Assembly (NCBI GenBank): GCA_002420085.1
Contig: DIHI01000071.1
Location: 11,226 to 36,857, forward strand
DNA length: 25,632 bases
Origin: Lysobacterales bacterium UBA5700
GTDB taxonomy: Bacteria; Pseudomonadota; Gammaproteobacteria; Xanthomonadales; Xanthomonadaceae
Reading direction: 5' to 3'
Made by a program: the position numbers and the translations under genes. Of this stretch, positions 25,238 through 25,632 are shown in pieces. The notes under the pieces are model-generated. The model did no database searches, was not told where the DNA came from, and worked only from the letters and a program-made list of their open reading frames with translations. Numbering within the stretch: the stretch's first letter is position 1; each line of letters starts with the position of its first letter.

Positions 25238-25250
25238 CAAGCAATTGATC
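25238..25250 (-). promoter_or_regulatory. IHF-like binding site
   Basis: GATCAATTGCTTG on the minus strand matches the IHF consensus WATCAANNNNTTR except for the first base. An A/T-rich tract (AAGAAAAATATAT) lies just upstream, as at many strong IHF sites. It is centred about 50 bp upstream of the proposed sigma-54 start, a common position for IHF to bend DNA between activator and promoter. Confidence 0.4.
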
Positions 25251-25411
25251 TGGATATATTTTTCTTGAGCCGCCGCGACCAACGGTACGCCCCACACGAT
25301 CGCCGGCGTGGATCGCGTGCCAACCCGGCGTCCGAACGACCTCGGCCAGAAGCGAAACTATCTTTTTAATATCAGCAAGTTATGAAAAAGCCTGTGGGTC
25401 CGGCGAGAACC

Positions 25412-25438
25412 TCTCCCAAGCGGGAGAAATTTTCCCGC
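25412..25438. promoter_or_regulatory. Two mutually exclusive hairpins upstream of the T6SS operon
   Basis: TCTCCC (25412-25417) pairs with GGGAGA (25422-25427) over a 4-nt loop. The overlapping GCGGGA (25420-25425) pairs instead with TCCCGC (25433-25438) around an A/T-rich loop. The shared middle arm means only one stem can form at a time. In plus-strand RNA the first hairpin is followed by AATTTT, a poor terminator. It may be the 3' end of the upstream gene's transcript or an operator region; I cannot decide. Confidence 0.4.
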
Positions 25439-25442
25439 CCTG

Positions 25443-25456
25443 GGTGGATATCCACC
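25443..25456. promoter_or_regulatory. 14-bp perfect palindrome, possible activator site
   Basis: GGTGGATATCCACC is a perfect dyad, located about 250 bp upstream of the proposed transcription start of the T6SS operon. That distance fits an upstream activating sequence for a sigma-54 enhancer-binding protein. Only one copy was seen, and such regulators usually use two or more sites, so this is tentative. Confidence 0.35.
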
Positions 25457-25512
25457 TCACCGGCATCGCAGACCGACGCACCAGGCTGCCGGCTTGACCG
25501 GCCATCGAACGA

Positions 25513-25632
25513 TCACCAGACGACCATGCCGTATTGGTCAACGAACTTGTCCGCTCGATACCGCAGCCAGGGGCTGGGGTCGGCGCTCCGGTGCAGGGCG
25601 CGGCGCTCCGGTGCGGGGCTCGGCGCTCCGCT
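25513..25632 (-). CDS. Possible C-terminal end of an upstream gene (start outside window)
   Basis: A minus-strand frame is open from the window edge for 39 codons to a TGA at 25513-25515. It ends in PWLRYRADKFVDQYGMVVW, which looks like a genuine protein C-terminus. The part nearest the edge is made of 20-bp tandem repeats, whose length is not a multiple of three, so the peptide there is not repetitive. Too little is visible to name a family, and the region may instead be non-coding. Confidence 0.35.
   Translation of the reverse strand, partial: SGAPSPAPERRALHRSADPSPWLRYRADKFVDQYGMVVW
25581..25632. repeat. 20-bp GC-rich tandem repeats running off the window
   Basis: Two complete units (25581-25600 and 25601-25620) and a partial third (25621-25632) follow the pattern CGGCGCTCCGGTGCRGGGCK. 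The units differ at only two bases. The array continues beyond the edge, so its length is unknown. Such short minisatellites are prone to copy-number change. Confidence 0.85.

Larger units (their letters stand above)
25064..25512. other. Upstream regulatory region of the T6SS operon
   Basis: About 450 non-coding bases precede tssBC. They include two AT-rich patches (about 25243-25268 and 25360-25390) in otherwise GC-rich DNA, a sigma-54-like motif, an IHF-like site, overlapping hairpins and a 14-bp palindrome, described separately. Small frames here show no convincing coding character. The leader from the proposed transcription start to the ATG would be roughly 130 nt. Confidence 0.6.

Overview
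The window holds a nearly complete type VI secretion system (T6SS) gene cluster, read almost entirely from the minus strand (right to left), in a high-GC proteobacterium. GC content, dense ATGA-type stop/start overlaps and the core gene set fit a high-GC Gamma- or Betaproteobacterium (Xanthomonadales-like is a guess). Nothing here fixes the genus.

Layout from right to left (direction of transcription). The right edge (25513-25632) carries 20-bp tandem repeats and possibly the last codons of an upstream gene. A non-coding region (25064-25512) follows, with palindromes, an IHF-like site and a sigma-54-like promoter motif. Then come the sheath gene (a single tssB-tssC fusion), hcp, tssE, tssF, tssG and vgrG (tssI). 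Next is a four-gene block typical of spike loading: DUF2169+pentapeptide repeats, a second pentapeptide-repeat protein, DUF3540, and a DUF4150 PAAR-like tip. After it come tssJ, tssK, tssL, tssM and tssA. The left end of the operon holds three accessory genes: a methyltransferase-like/TPR-like protein, a CdtB/DNase I-like nuclease with all catalytic residues visible, and a 265-residue Ser/Gln-rich protein of unknown function. The last two are visibly lower in GC than the core. A plus-strand gene entering from the left edge ends at 412 and converges on the operon.

How the parts fit. TssJ, TssL and TssM form the envelope complex. TssK, TssE, TssF, TssG and VgrG form the baseplate, with TssA as assembly cap/adaptor. 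Hcp is the inner tube and TssB-TssC the contractile sheath. The DUF4150 protein probably caps VgrG, and the DUF2169/pentapeptide/DUF3540 proteins are probably adaptors or structural parts of that spike. The best candidate for delivered cargo is the CdtB-like nuclease. No clpV/tssH, tagF, fha, ppkA or pppA gene lies in this window.

Most notable points: the one-piece TssB-TssC sheath protein, the CdtB-like nuclease with an unrecognised downstream partner and no evident immunity gene, a spike-loading cassette embedded in the core operon, nonapeptide repeats at the VgrG tip, and a sigma-54/IHF-like promoter arrangement. No rRNA, tRNA, CRISPR array or insertion sequence was seen.
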